Assembly: GCA_964548655.1 (NCBI GenBank)
Contig: CAZJQT010000004.1
Coordinates: 1 to 53,473, forward strand
Reading direction: 5' to 3'
DNA length: 53,473 nucleotides
Origin: CAZJQT01 sp964548655
Lineage (GTDB): Bacteria > Patescibacteriota > Saccharimonadia > Saccharimonadales > CAZJQT01
Part shown: positions 1 to 8,877 of the stretch, piece after piece
Numbering within the stretch: position 1 is the first letter of the stretch
Layout: each line of letters opens with the position of its first letter
The notes under the pieces: model-generated
What the model was told of the DNA's origin: nothing
The model's database searches: none
Seen by the model: only the letters and a program-made list of their open reading frames with translations
Position numbers and translations under genes: made by a program

Positions 1-631
1 CGTCATCCAACTCATCATCAAAATCACGATGATCAACCGGGTCAATCCGGCCACCGACACTAAGGCCATAAGGACGAACTCGGCCAGCCCACGTACGGGC
101 ACCATCTTTGTGATTATTGTCTTCTGTGTAGACGGCCTGGGCAGAAGCGTCGGCGATTATATCGGCCAGTTCAACTAAGCGCTTCAGTATCACGCGGTAA
201 CGATATATTTTATCTAAATGCTCAAGTGTCAAACCGGTTTCGGAGCGCTCGGCTAGCTCCTTGGCAAAGTAGAGCATATTGTTTGGGTTGTACATGGCAC
301 TAATCTGGCTATGTTCGATGGCACCCATTAGCTCAAATATGCAAGTAGTTTTATTGCCCATGATAAAGTCGCTGATTTCGCGTTCAATGCGGTCGGCCAA
401 ACGCGTAAACTCGTCATCAGTAAAAGTAGGTTCAGCAAATTCAACGGAGGCTTGTGATACCAGATTATGCAAGTCAGCCGCAACAATTGTTTGATCATCA
501 AAATCTATAGCGGCCGCCAACAGATCATAAAAGTCGTCGGGCGTGAATAATATGCCCCCTTCGGGGTTATTGCCAAGCTTGTCCAGGAGCTCATCGTAGT
601 CAACTGGTACTTCAAAGTGGGCCTCACTCAT
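1..631 (-). CDS. Hypothetical protein, 3' end outside window
   Basis: An open frame starts at an ATG at 631 and runs off the left edge without a stop, giving at least 210 residues. The protein is acidic and soluble-looking, with no signal peptide or membrane segment, and I recognise no family. The start is well supported: a TTGACA box, a 17-base spacer, TAATAT and six bases precede the ATG, so the transcript should begin at or near the start codon. Function unknown. Confidence 0.75.
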   Translation of the reverse strand, partial: MSEAHFEVPVDYDELLDKLGNNPEGGILFTPDDFYDLLAAAIDFDDQTIVAADLHNLVSQASVEFAEPTFTDDEFTRLADRIEREISDFIMGNKTTCIFELMGAIEHSQISAMYNPNNMLYFAKELAERSETGLTLEHLDKIYRYRVILKRLVELADIIADASAQAVYTEDNNHKDGARTWAGRVRPYGLSVGGRIDPVDHRDFDDELDD

Positions 632-637
632 ATTTTT

Positions 638-666
638 ATATTACAATACTTATAGTATACTGTCAA
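638..666 (-). promoter_or_regulatory. Leaderless-type promoter of the 631 gene
   Basis: Read on the minus strand: TTGACA at 666-661, a spacer of exactly 17 bases, TAATAT at 643-638, then six bases to the ATG at 631. This is a near-consensus sigma70 promoter whose predicted start point falls on the start codon. Confidence 0.75.
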
Positions 667-777
667 CTTTTTAACGGTGTTAGCTGTTTTGTGCTAAAGC
701 TGTAAAATCGGGCTCAATAATGCAATGTATAGGTTGTGGGATCGGCCATCAGAATATATTTAATGTAAGATAGAAGT

Positions 778-1491
778 ATGTGGAGATACTTGGTTCTAGG
801 AGCGCTGTTTGTCATTGTACTAATGATGTTCGGCAACACGGCACCTAGTACAACAAGTGTGCACTATCTAGCCGATGCGTCCTGGCCTAACTGCAGTCTT
901 CAGCTGCCCACGGCTCAAGTTGGCATTGTTGGTATCAATGGTGGGAGACCCTTCACGACTAATCCATGCCTGACAAAAGAAACGCTGAATTTCAAGACTC
1001 CATCTGTTTATGTGAATACAGCTTATCCGGGTAAGTCATATGGCTTAAGGTTTCAGTATTCGCCCCGTTTTTGTTCCAGTGTTGATGACGTCTGCTTGGC
1101 ATACAATTACGGCTACAATGCCGGCTTATACGATGTAAGCCATACTCTGAGCCAAGGCATTATCGCCAATTGGTGGTGGCTGGACGTCGAAACTGAAAAT
1201 AGCTGGAACAGTAACACGCTGTTCAACCGCGCTGCTTTGCAAGGCATACTTGACGCCGTAAGTGGCTACGCTGGCAATAAACGGATAGGTTTTTATTCAT
1301 CATTATGGCAATGGAATTTATTGACAGGGAATTGGCGTAATGGTTATCCGGCTTGGGTGGGTACCGGTAGCAAATACGAATCCGTTGCGGTAAAAAAGTG
1401 TGCAACTAAAAGTTTTACAGGTGGCGAGATTCTACTGAGTCAATTTACTCCCGATCTCGACCAAAATTATATTTGTAAGGGTTCACTATAA
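778..1491 (+). CDS. Membrane-anchored or secreted GH25/DUF1906-like protein
   Basis: The 237-residue protein has an N-terminal hydrophobic segment (about residues 5-20), so it is likely exported or anchored. The rest resembles the Rv2525c-like/DUF1906 glycoside-hydrolase-like fold related to GH25 lysozymes: the segment WWLDVETENSW contains the acidic D-x-E expected at a TIM-barrel active site, followed by a W-rich region (FYSSLWQWN). Several paired cysteines fit an extracytoplasmic protein. A TAAGAT box lies exactly six bases before the ATG. A role in peptidoglycan or surface glycan binding or cleavage is an inference; activity cannot be judged from sequence alone. Confidence 0.6.
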   Translation: MWRYLVLGALFVIVLMMFGNTAPSTTSVHYLADASWPNCSLQLPTAQVGIVGINGGRPFTTNPCLTKETLNFKTPSVYVNTAYPGKSYGLRFQYSPRFCSSVDDVCLAYNYGYNAGLYDVSHTLSQGIIANWWWLDVETENSWNSNTLFNRAALQGILDAVSGYAGNKRIGFYSSLWQWNLLTGNWRNGYPAWVGTGSKYESVAVKKCATKSFTGGEILLSQFTPDLDQNYICKGSL

Positions 1492-1545
1492 AACAAATCG
1501 TTTAGTACTTGTGCTTAATTACTCTCATCATGAAATACTTAGAGG

Positions 1546-2232
1546 ATGGACGGTAAAGAAAAGCTAACTTTAGTAGAGCAGGCTATTTTAGACCAATTAG
1601 CCAGGGTCATAATAGACACTAGACCGGAGCGCAACGATAAAGTTCAAGCTTGTTTAGAGGCTTTGTCCCAAACGGACGATATATCCCGCCAGGTGGCTCA
1701 TTTATGCATGCAGCACTACATAGTCGAAACCCCTCCTGAAAAATCATTAGTGCGACAGTGGAGAGAAGGCGGTAGTCACGTGCAACAACACGCACCCGGT
1801 GTTTTCATGGCCTGGGGTAAATTACGCAGTGAACTACTGCAAACCGGCGACTTTATTGGCACAAGAGCGCTGACACAATCAGCTGAAGCCCTTGGCTTCA
1901 AGCGCCAGCAGGGCAGAGTGGCCTGTGATTTTTTATATCAGTGGGTAGCGGCACGCTATCCCGACTGTAAGGCTAGTGACTGGGTGGCTAAGTTTGGTCT
2001 ACGTTCTGGACACATGTCCCACGACATATTCAAAAAGGGGGATTTTGACACTGGTGCCGTAATTTTCCACGAAGCCGTCGCTCAAGACTATGTGGCGGCG
2101 GTGTTAGATGACATCAGCAGCGCACACACCGACATTGACCCTATTATCTGTTTGGCCGTTAACGACGACTGGGAACTGGCAACTTCCATGATGTCAGCGG
2201 GCAAACGACGAAGGCTCAATCAAGACTACTGA
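1546..2232 (+). CDS. Hypothetical protein
   Basis: This 228-residue soluble protein is mostly helical in appearance, with no signal peptide and no family I recognise. An AATACT box lies six bases before the ATG, and no good ribosome-binding site is present at useful spacing. Its 3' end overlaps the convergent NUDIX gene by seven bases (2226-2232), showing how tightly genes are packed. Function unknown. Confidence 0.7.
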   Translation: MDGKEKLTLVEQAILDQLARVIIDTRPERNDKVQACLEALSQTDDISRQVAHLCMQHYIVETPPEKSLVRQWREGGSHVQQHAPGVFMAWGKLRSELLQTGDFIGTRALTQSAEALGFKRQQGRVACDFLYQWVAARYPDCKASDWVAKFGLRSGHMSHDIFKKGDFDTGAVIFHEAVAQDYVAAVLDDISSAHTDIDPIICLAVNDDWELATSMMSAGKRRRLNQDY

Positions 2233-2711
2233 CAATACAAAGGTCTAATGTCATGAGCGATGACCAGATTGTCAGCATCGTGGTGGAATTCGGCTATTAT
2301 TCTCTCTCCATTCAGCATCCTAGGCAAAGAAAGTTTGTTATATAGCCACATCTGATCGTACGGAATTTTGTCTTCGTCGAACCATTGTGGCCTCATTTCT
2401 TCGGTTTCGGTAGGATCGCCGTCCCATTCAGTACAGAAATAACTATAGGCGCATTGATTCTTGTCAGCAATTGGCCCGTCAGGCGCAAAATAGAAGTTGA
2501 GTAGGCCTATGAAGCTCAGCTCTATTGGCGTGACACATATTTCTTCTTGGCATTCACGCACAGCTGTTTCTTCCATGGTCTCACCTGGATCAGTTTTGCC
2601 GCCAATACCATTCCATAGACCCACGCCAAAACCTCGCTTCTTCAGGGCCAATAAAACTTGGTTTTCTCTCCTAAGATATAGCAAAGAAGTTTTTGGTAAA
2701 GATTCGCTCAT
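2226..2711 (-). CDS. MTH1-like NUDIX hydrolase
   Basis: This is a 161-residue NUDIX enzyme of the MTH1/NUDT1 type, which hydrolyses oxidised purine triphosphates such as 8-oxo-dGTP. The Nudix box is visible (GGKTDPGETMEETAVRECQE, canonical GX5EX7REUXEE with the EE pair). Flanking signatures KKRGFG..LWNGIGGK and EMRPQWFDEDKIPYDQMW closely follow the MTH1 pattern. A second, closer MTH1 homologue lies at 40294-40800. The C-terminus is longer and more divergent than in that paralogue, so substrate preference may differ. Nucleotide-pool sanitation is inferred from family membership. Confidence 0.85.
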   Translation of the reverse strand: MSESLPKTSLLYLRRENQVLLALKKRGFGVGLWNGIGGKTDPGETMEETAVRECQEEICVTPIELSFIGLLNFYFAPDGPIADKNQCAYSYFCTEWDGDPTETEEMRPQWFDEDKIPYDQMWLYNKLSLPRMLNGERIIAEFHHDADNLVIAHDIRPLYCQ

Positions 2712-2759
2712 TTTGATTATTATTTACTAGAATAGAACTATTTTCAAATTCTTATTATG

Positions 2760-3434
2760 CTACTGGTTTTTTAATAATTCGCTGGCCGTCACAAATTTGT
2801 ATCCGCGTTTTTTAAGTTCGGGGATCAAGATATCAATAGATTCAACCGTGGAACTACGGTTACCGCCTTTGGCGTTGTAACCGTCGTGAAAGATGTAAAT
2901 TAGACCCGGTTTAGCCTTTTTGAGTGCCGCTTTGGTCATTTTGGTCGCACGGGGCTGGAAAACCTCCGAGTTACTACCAAAGGCACCGCGTACAATCGTA
3001 AAACCACCACGCTTGGCCTGATGCATCAACCATGGGGCTCTGAATAGCCAGGGCATACGCACCAGCTTAGTATCTTGGTTAGTAATATTGACTATGAGTT
3101 GTTGAGCTGGAAGCATTTGGCGTTGGAAATAGCCTGGCCAAAAATAATCCCTGAAAGCATGCCGCATAGAATGCAGGCCAATAACGTGGCCGTCAGCCTG
3201 AATATGTTTGACGATTTCTGGGTATTTGCGCGCATTATTACCAACCAAAAAGAAGGTAGCCAAAACGTCGTGTTTTTTTAGGATTTCCAACAATTTCAAG
3301 GTGTCGCCCTCATTAGGACCATCATCAAAAGTCAGAGCCACAACCTTGTTCTTACTAAAGCTTTTGCCAGAAGGCGCCAGAAACAGTAAATACAAAAGCC
3401 CTAGAGCTATGGGTATTAGAAGTAATCCAGCCAT
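2760..3434 (-). CDS. Polysaccharide deacetylase (CE4/NodB domain), membrane-anchored
   Basis: The 224-residue protein has an N-terminal membrane anchor (residues 2-20) followed by a NodB homology domain. CE4 motifs are present: TFDDGP (catalytic Asp and metal-binding Asp), LHSMRH in the zinc-binding H-x4-H position, the R-A-P-W motif, and a late IFHDG histidine. It would remove N- or O-acetyl groups from a surface polysaccharide or peptidoglycan outside the membrane. It overlaps the upstream GT2 gene by 19 bases, so the pair is probably co-transcribed and acts in one glycan pathway. Confidence 0.87.
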   Translation of the reverse strand: MAGLLLIPIALGLLYLLFLAPSGKSFSKNKVVALTFDDGPNEGDTLKLLEILKKHDVLATFFLVGNNARKYPEIVKHIQADGHVIGLHSMRHAFRDYFWPGYFQRQMLPAQQLIVNITNQDTKLVRMPWLFRAPWLMHQAKRGGFTIVRGAFGSNSEVFQPRATKMTKAALKKAKPGLIYIFHDGYNAKGGNRSSTVESIDILIPELKKRGYKFVTASELLKNQ

Positions 3435-4348
3435 TTTTCAGTCGTTTGCCGGATAGATTTATTGATATTTGGTAGGTGACGATGTCTAATGTCACGAATC
3501 AAACCTGGTTGGGTGACAAAAAATATAAATACGGCTAGCAAAAATACCGTAACCATGGCGGCCTGGCGTCTGTATGATTTGAAAGTTTGCCAATGTTCGT
3601 TCTCCCGGATAGAAGGCACGGAACCCAAGATAGATCGCCCGGTTAGGCGACTTAAATAGTAATCACCTAAGTAGAAGAGAAGCAAGGAAACGATGAAATT
3701 ATACAAAAAGCCCTCGCGCAGGCGACGGCTGGAGGTAACCACCCGAATTTTTTTCTTGAAAACAATCCGACCCTGTTTTTTTAGCCGCCTCAGCAGATCC
3801 AGTTCGTCGCCGGCCTGAGTTAAGGAAGTATTATACTCACCAGCCGCTTCCCAGGCAGATTTTTTGAACGATAGATTGCACGCCGACACGTACCAAACTC
3901 GTCGCGTTAAGCGTTGGTATAAACTAACCAAACCAAATAGCAGGTAGATGTATGATCCCCATATGGGTGGCCGGTGGAAGCGCAGTGATCCAGAAACGGC
4001 TATGGCTTTAGGATGCTTTTGATAAGCCTGATCAAACAACTCAAGCCAGTTTTTGGGGAAGGTAGTGTCAGCGTCAGTCGAGATGATGATTTCGCCCCTA
4101 GCAACCTTGGTTCCAGCCTGACGGGCCGAGCAAACGCCGACCTTTTTCTCGCTAACTACTCTAGCACCCAGCCTTGAAGCTAGCAAAGCCGTGTCATCGG
4201 TTGAATTATTATCAACTACAATGACCTCAAAATCATCCTGAGGATAGTTCTGCAACTTCAGGGACTCTAGTGCGCGCCCAAGGTAGGCCGACTCATTGAA
4301 AGCAGGGATCACTACCGAAAACCGTAAATTCGGTTTTTTCTCTGTCAT
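3416..4348 (-). CDS. Family 2 glycosyltransferase, membrane-associated
   Basis: This is a 310-residue GT-A enzyme. The N-terminal domain shows VVIPAFNES, VVDNNSTDDT and the DxD-like STDADT metal/nucleotide-sugar motif. Two hydrophobic stretches near the C-terminus (about 215-232 and 262-282) probably anchor it. It likely transfers sugars to a lipid-linked or cell-envelope glycan. It lies upstream of, and overlaps, the polysaccharide deacetylase gene. A TATAAT box sits ten bases before the ATG. A related GT2 is at 24151-24966. The acceptor and donor are unknown. Confidence 0.85.
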   Translation of the reverse strand: MTEKKPNLRFSVVIPAFNESAYLGRALESLKLQNYPQDDFEVIVVDNNSTDDTALLASRLGARVVSEKKVGVCSARQAGTKVARGEIIISTDADTTFPKNWLELFDQAYQKHPKAIAVSGSLRFHRPPIWGSYIYLLFGLVSLYQRLTRRVWYVSACNLSFKKSAWEAAGEYNTSLTQAGDELDLLRRLKKQGRIVFKKKIRVVTSSRRLREGFLYNFIVSLLLFYLGDYYLSRLTGRSILGSVPSIRENEHWQTFKSYRRQAAMVTVFLLAVFIFFVTQPGLIRDIRHRHLPNINKSIRQTTEKWLDYF

Positions 4349-4383
4349 AGACTGGCTAATTATACTACAGTGCTAGCGTCTAT

Positions 4384-5049
4384 TTAGTGGGCGGCTTGTT
4401 TAAGCTTCTCTATATCTAGAACTGTGATTTGTTTGTCTATTTTGATTAGGCCCTGTTCTTGTAGGCGTATTAAGCAATGTGTGACTGTTTCGCGGGCCAG
4501 ATTTAGCACATCGGCCAGGCTTTGATGGGTTAGCGGCACCAAAATAGTTATGCATTTATCATCTTTTTTGCCAAATATCTCAGCAAAGTGAACCAATTGA
4601 TGAGCAACTTTTCTATTAGCTACCCTAAGCGCCATACTCTCCAGACGATGAATATACGAATTTAAGCGCAGTCCAGCGGCATAAAACAGATCCTGATAAA
4701 TTAAGGGATTATCGGCCAGCGCCTCTTGCAGAGCTGCTTGTTCAACAGAATAAATCTCTATTTTGGTCATTGATTCGTAATAGTAGTGTTCCGGCCCACT
4801 GTAGAAACTTAGCCCATAAACCGTTCTAAAGACGGGGGTCAGCGGAAAGACATCGTTTGGTCCATAGATGACCTGGATACCTTTCATACCTTCTTTGGTA
4901 ATTAAATAACGTTTTATGTAGCCTGATTTTATAAAATGAATCTGCGTACTATCACCAAGCGCATTAATAACTTGGCCCTTGGGCAAGATAAGGCGTTTGC
5001 CGCCCAAGAGCAACTGGCAGAGCGGTGAGTCTAACCAGTTGTAGTTCAT
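4384..5049 (-). CDS. Crp/Fnr-family transcription regulator
   Basis: The 221-residue protein has an N-terminal cyclic-nucleotide-binding-type beta barrel, a long dimerisation helix (about residues 115-145) and a C-terminal winged helix-turn-helix. In the recognition helix, LARETVTHCL keeps the Arg-Glu pair that in E. coli CRP reads TGTGA, with His in place of the later Arg. The cAMP-contact motif of CRP is not evident, and there is no cysteine cluster as in FNR, so the ligand is unknown. A candidate target, TGTGA-N6-TCACA, lies at 21674-21689. A GATAAT box ends eight bases before its ATG. Confidence 0.88.
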   Translation of the reverse strand: MNYNWLDSPLCQLLLGGKRLILPKGQVINALGDSTQIHFIKSGYIKRYLITKEGMKGIQVIYGPNDVFPLTPVFRTVYGLSFYSGPEHYYYESMTKIEIYSVEQAALQEALADNPLIYQDLFYAAGLRLNSYIHRLESMALRVANRKVAHQLVHFAEIFGKKDDKCITILVPLTHQSLADVLNLARETVTHCLIRLQEQGLIKIDKQITVLDIEKLKQAAH

Positions 5050-5097
5050 ACCTATTTATTATCTCAGGAATATCAAAATCTGCAAGCTAACGCACAA

Positions 5098-5127
5098 TTG
5101 ACAAATCAACATATTATTGTGGATAAT
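5098..5127 (+). promoter_or_regulatory. Probable promoter of the methyltransferase gene
   Basis: TTGACA at 5098-5103, an 18-base spacer and GATAAT at 5122-5127 place the transcription start close to the GTG at 5137. The TTG inside the -35 box would be an in-frame start codon but is better read as promoter. Confidence 0.5.
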
Positions 5128-5136
5128 ACTACTATT

Positions 5137-6117
5137 GTGAGTCAAAGAGACCCCGAACTTGAAACTTACGTTGACTTGAGTGATTTGGGTGGGCACTATG
5201 ACAATGAAGGCAAAACAAAAGTTGATATTCGACAGATGGTGTACCAATGCGTAGAAACAGGATTGCCTACACCAGATTATGATTTTGAGGTTGTCCAAGC
5301 TCTGCAGTATGCCGGCATAAAAGACACCGACACGATTGTCGATATAGGTTGCTCATACCCAACGTTCCTAGAGTTCTGGCGAGAAACCGGACATAAGGGT
5401 CAGTTAAAAGGCATCGACCCCAATACAGCCCAGTTTAATGATTTGTCATATCAGCAGTACGGTCAGGAGCGCAAAGACGGCAGAATATTACCTGGTATTG
5501 AACTCTACGAAGCCGCTGCCGACGCCATTCCATTGGAAGATAATTCAGCCGACGCCATAACAGCCATGTTCAGCGCCAGCCATTGGGATCAGGAGAAACT
5601 GCTTGATGCGCTTGATGAAGTTATAAGGGTCGGGAAACCATCATTTATATTCGCGGCAGCGCTAAGTGGTCATGATAACAAGCTAATAATGCATCGAGAC
5701 CAACAGCACATCGCCAGATTTTGTTCTGACGTCTTGGAAAAAGAAGTTATTCCACCGCCACCGCTGCATGCCGGTCTAACCTCGGAGCGGGCGGAGGCCA
5801 TATTGCCCCGCAAATTTGAAAACGTCTACAAGAAAATGTTTTCTTACACAATCTGGATAGATAAACCTGGCAGTAAAGAAATAATGCTCAACGCACACCG
5901 CACCCAGTTTGACTTATACAAAACAGTCGACGGTGATATTGTTAGGCCTTCACTGGTTGAGACCGGTTTACAACTGTTGGTGGGGGAGACGATTGATAGA
6001 AAGCTAGCTAATGGAGAAGCGTACACTGACACTTGTTTGCGAACGGTACTGTTGGCAAGTCCTCGACCAATTCACGTCGACTCAGGCTACCAAATAGTCA
6101 GCGGTCAAGCCGCCTAG
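5137..6117 (+). CDS. Class I SAM-dependent methyltransferase
   Basis: The enzyme has a Rossmann methyltransferase core: IVDIGCSYPTFLEFW is motif I (SAM-binding glycine loop), followed by KGIDPN (acidic residue at the end of strand 2) and AADAIPLEDNSADAI (motif typical of the type 11 group). The C-terminal 120 residues are not recognised and may form the substrate domain. I chose GTG at 5137 because the upstream TTG at 5098 coincides with a -35 box; an intermediate GTG at 5119 is also possible. It is divergent from the Crp/Fnr gene. The substrate is unknown. Confidence 0.78.
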   Translation: MSQRDPELETYVDLSDLGGHYDNEGKTKVDIRQMVYQCVETGLPTPDYDFEVVQALQYAGIKDTDTIVDIGCSYPTFLEFWRETGHKGQLKGIDPNTAQFNDLSYQQYGQERKDGRILPGIELYEAAADAIPLEDNSADAITAMFSASHWDQEKLLDALDEVIRVGKPSFIFAAALSGHDNKLIMHRDQQHIARFCSDVLEKEVIPPPPLHAGLTSERAEAILPRKFENVYKKMFSYTIWIDKPGSKEIMLNAHRTQFDLYKTVDGDIVRPSLVETGLQLLVGETIDRKLANGEAYTDTCLRTVLLASPRPIHVDSGYQIVSGQAA

Positions 6118-6159
6118 TTAGTCATCATCTTTGCGGACTAAACCAAATAGAACCTATAT

Positions 6160-6188
6160 TTGCTTTTTCTCGTATTTCTTTGTATAAT
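6160..6188 (+). promoter_or_regulatory. Leaderless-type promoter of the GT2-GH26 gene
   Basis: TTGCTT at 6160-6165, 17 bases, TATAAT at 6183-6188, then six bases to the ATG at 6195. This sets the start and argues against the longer open frame from 6033. Confidence 0.72.
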
Positions 6189-6194
6189 AATGCT

Positions 6195-8867
6195 ATGTTT
6201 ACGCGTGGAGGGCGCATGTTGCCTTCGACGCGACGTGCGCTTCTAATTTTACCTATTTGGTTAGCCGCTACAGTTTGGCTGTGGTCATGGTGGCTAAGAG
6301 CCAGCACTATACTTACGCCGCAGCTTTATTTTCCGTTGACAATCGCTTTGCTCTATCAGTACATGTTGATACCAAGCAGCTACCTCTTTTTAATTCTAAA
6401 GGCTAAATATCCTAAAAAACGTCGTCCGTTGCTGGGCAAAAAAGTCGCCGTAATAACACCTTGCGTCCCATCTGAAGAATCAAAAGAAATCATAGAACGA
6501 CAACTGCAGGCCCTGGCAGCTATAAACTATCCGCATGATAGCTGGATATTAGATGAGGGTAATAGCCCAGACATAAAACTACTGGCTAAACGCTATGGTG
6601 TAAAATATTTCAGCCGCAAAGGAAGCCCTAAATATAATCAAGACAACTATCCCTTTAAAGCCAAGACAAAAGCGGGCAATATAAACGCCTGGTTAGACAA
6701 GGTGAAAAGACGCAAGTATGATTTCTTTGTCCAGCTTGATATCGACCATATACCATCGGCTAATTATCTAGACAAAACCTTGGGCCATTTCAGGGACAAG
6801 CACGTCGGCTGGGTACAAGCGCCGTCGGTTTATGGCAATCTAGGCCATTGGATAGCAAGAGGGTCAGCTGAACAGGAGCGCGGTCTACAAGGACCGTTGC
6901 AAATGGGCTTCTATGGCAATGCCGAAGCGCCGGTCATTATAGGTTCACACACCACCTTCCGGATGGACGCTATCAGACAGATCGGTGGTTTCCAGCAGAC
7001 CAGAGCCGAAGACCATTTGAACACCTTGGCCTTGGTTTCTCACGGCTGGAAAGGTGTATACCTGCCTGAGATTATAGCCATCGGCGACGGTCCAGAAACA
7101 TTGAGTGCCTATCTCTCCCAACAATATGCTTGGGCTTTTAGTATGATCCAGATATTTAAGACATATAGTCATCGGCATTTGCGTGCTATGACGACCAAAC
7201 ACAAACTGCAGTTTTTATTCATGCAGAGCTGGTACCCTATTTGGGCATTGTCGGCTCTGACATTATTCGCCATACCGATTATTGGTCTATTTTTTAATAC
7301 ATCAGCGGTTCAGATATCTGGGACGGATTTTCTGCTTAGATGTTTGCCGTTATTTTCTGCTACTTGGCTAGTGTGGTGGGCCGGCAAACCACTCACCCAG
7401 CAGAGCAAAGTACGTCTGAGCTGGCGCAGCATGGTGCTACAGCTAATCAGCTGGCCAATAATTCTCAAGGCGGTGACTGCTGCCGCCCTAGGAAGAACAA
7501 AACCTTATCAGATTACACCCAAAGGTAAGCGCCTGAAGGTAATACCAACTATCAGACTTTATAGGCCTTTCTTACTGTTGAGCTTGAGCAGCGCCCTGGC
7601 GATATTGTTCGCCGCCAACACAGCTGGTGTCAAAGCTTCATGGGGGTTAATGACCTTTTCCAGCATTAGCGCATTTTCTATGCTTGGTGTCTGTTTGGCC
7701 GATCTGCACAGCCAACTCAAAAAGATAAAGCTTAAGCCGCAGTTATTCGTGCGCTACTGGTTAAAACCGATGGCAGCCGTGACTGCCGTACTGGTGGTGT
7801 CGTTGGCTTTTACCTCGTCGGTATCGTCAGCACGGCAAATTATCTATGCCGATATATCGTCTACCACGCAAAATCAACGCGATGTCAGTAGTCTGTCACC
7901 GCAGTCACTGAGCTACCAGGAGATCGTTGCCGAGTTATCCTCTAAGCAGCTTGTAACTGAACAGTCGACCCAAACACCATCTATAGGGGTTTACAGTCAG
8001 GATGCTGTGGTTCCCAGCCAAAAACCATATATCCGTGAGACATTTGTAGACTGGCGTGAAAATAGGCACCTGGCTGAAGAATTACTGATCACTAAGCGTG
8101 TTGGTGCGGTGCCGCTGATAACCCTGGAGCCCAAAGGCGTAGCTGATGGTGCGGTGCTATTGAAGGATATAAGTCGCGGCGCTTACGATGAAAGATTACT
8201 AACAATGCTCGGCCTGATGGCAGACAGCCAAGGCACGGTTTATGTGCGTTTTGCTCACGAGATGGATCTGTCAGATGTTTTTCCCTGGGGCGTACAAGAC
8301 CCGGCTGATTACATTGCCGCCTATCGTCATGTTGTGGAGTTAGCCAGGCACAACAACATGGATAATCTGCGCTGGGTTTGGTCGCCGGCCGGTAATTCGG
8401 CGGCTCCGCTTTATTATCCTGGTGATGATGTGGTTGACGTGGTTGGCTCGACTTTACTTTATGATCGTTATTGGAACGGTGATTATCGTCCATCTTTTTA
8501 TGAACTCACTACGTATAGAAACTGGCTACATGTTTACCAAAAGCCAGTTTGGATAACCGAATACGGCGTAGGCAACGCTGACCCCGACTTTCAACGACAA
8601 CTATTGATTGACGGAGTTGAACATTACAAAGATTACGGCTATGACGCGTTGATATATATAAACATTCATGACAGCAATTTGTCGGCGCCGGATTACCGTT
8701 TTGACAATGTACTTACACTTTCTAAGACTCTAGGGATCTTCAGTAGTCCAGCGCCAAAACCTGTCACTAAAAATCCCACCTGCATATCACTAGTGAACTG
8801 CGGAAACGAAACTACTCTAACTACTCCAAACCCTGGTTTGCCCATTATCCTAGACAAGAAACTGTAG
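6195..8867 (+). CDS. Cellulose-synthase-like GT2 fused to a GH26-like glycoside hydrolase domain
   Basis: The 890-residue fusion has two N-terminal membrane segments, then a processive GT2 domain (about residues 80-330) with LDIDH (DxD) and RAEDH (TED-like base). The usual QxxRW loop reads QQYAW, lacking the Arg. Several membrane helices follow. From about residue 595 the protein is extracellular and resembles GH26 mannanases/glucanases: VRFAHEMD carries the acid/base Glu and WITEYG the nucleophile Glu. The architecture suggests polymer synthesis and secretion coupled to editing or release of the glycan at the outer face. The fusion is seen directly; the coupling is inference. The start at 6195 rests on the promoter position. 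Confidence 0.85.
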   Translation: MFTRGGRMLPSTRRALLILPIWLAATVWLWSWWLRASTILTPQLYFPLTIALLYQYMLIPSSYLFLILKAKYPKKRRPLLGKKVAVITPCVPSEESKEIIERQLQALAAINYPHDSWILDEGNSPDIKLLAKRYGVKYFSRKGSPKYNQDNYPFKAKTKAGNINAWLDKVKRRKYDFFVQLDIDHIPSANYLDKTLGHFRDKHVGWVQAPSVYGNLGHWIARGSAEQERGLQGPLQMGFYGNAEAPVIIGSHTTFRMDAIRQIGGFQQTRAEDHLNTLALVSHGWKGVYLPEIIAIGDGPETLSAYLSQQYAWAFSMIQIFKTYSHRHLRAMTTKHKLQFLFMQSWYPIWALSALTLFAIPIIGLFFNTSAVQISGTDFLLRCLPLFSATWLVWWAGKPLTQQSKVRLSWRSMVLQLISWPIILKAVTAAALGRTKPYQITPKGKRLKVIPTIRLYRPFLLLSLSSALAILFAANTAGVKASWGLMTFSSISAFSMLGVCLADLHSQLKKIKLKPQLFVRYWLKPMAAVTAVLVVSLAFTSSVSSARQIIYADISSTTQNQRDVSSLSPQSLSYQEIVAELSSKQLVTEQSTQTPSIGVYSQDAVVPSQKPYIRETFVDWRENRHLAEELLITKRVGAVPLITLEPKGVADGAVLLKDISRGAYDERLLTMLGLMADSQGTVYVRFAHEMDLSDVFPWGVQDPADYIAAYRHVVELARHNNMDNLRWVWSPAGNSAAPLYYPGDDVVDVVGSTLLYDRYWNGDYRPSFYELTTYRNWLHVYQKPVWITEYGVGNADPDFQRQLLIDGVEHYKDYGYDALIYINIHDSNLSAPDYRFDNVLTLSKTLGIFSSPAPKPVTKNPTCISLVNCGNETTLTTPNPGLPIILDKKL

Positions 8868-8877
8868 CTTGTTTGTG

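Noticed and set aside
5098..5136. TTG at 5098 as start of the methyltransferase gene
   Set aside because: TTGACA here reads as a -35 box with GATAAT 18 bases on, so translation more likely starts at GTG 5137. The same trap occurs at 34818, where the TTG is again the -35 box.
6033..6194. Longer start for the GT2-GH26 gene
   Set aside because: It overlaps the methyltransferase gene and the promoter at 6160-6188. The ATG at 6195 gives a sensible N-terminus.
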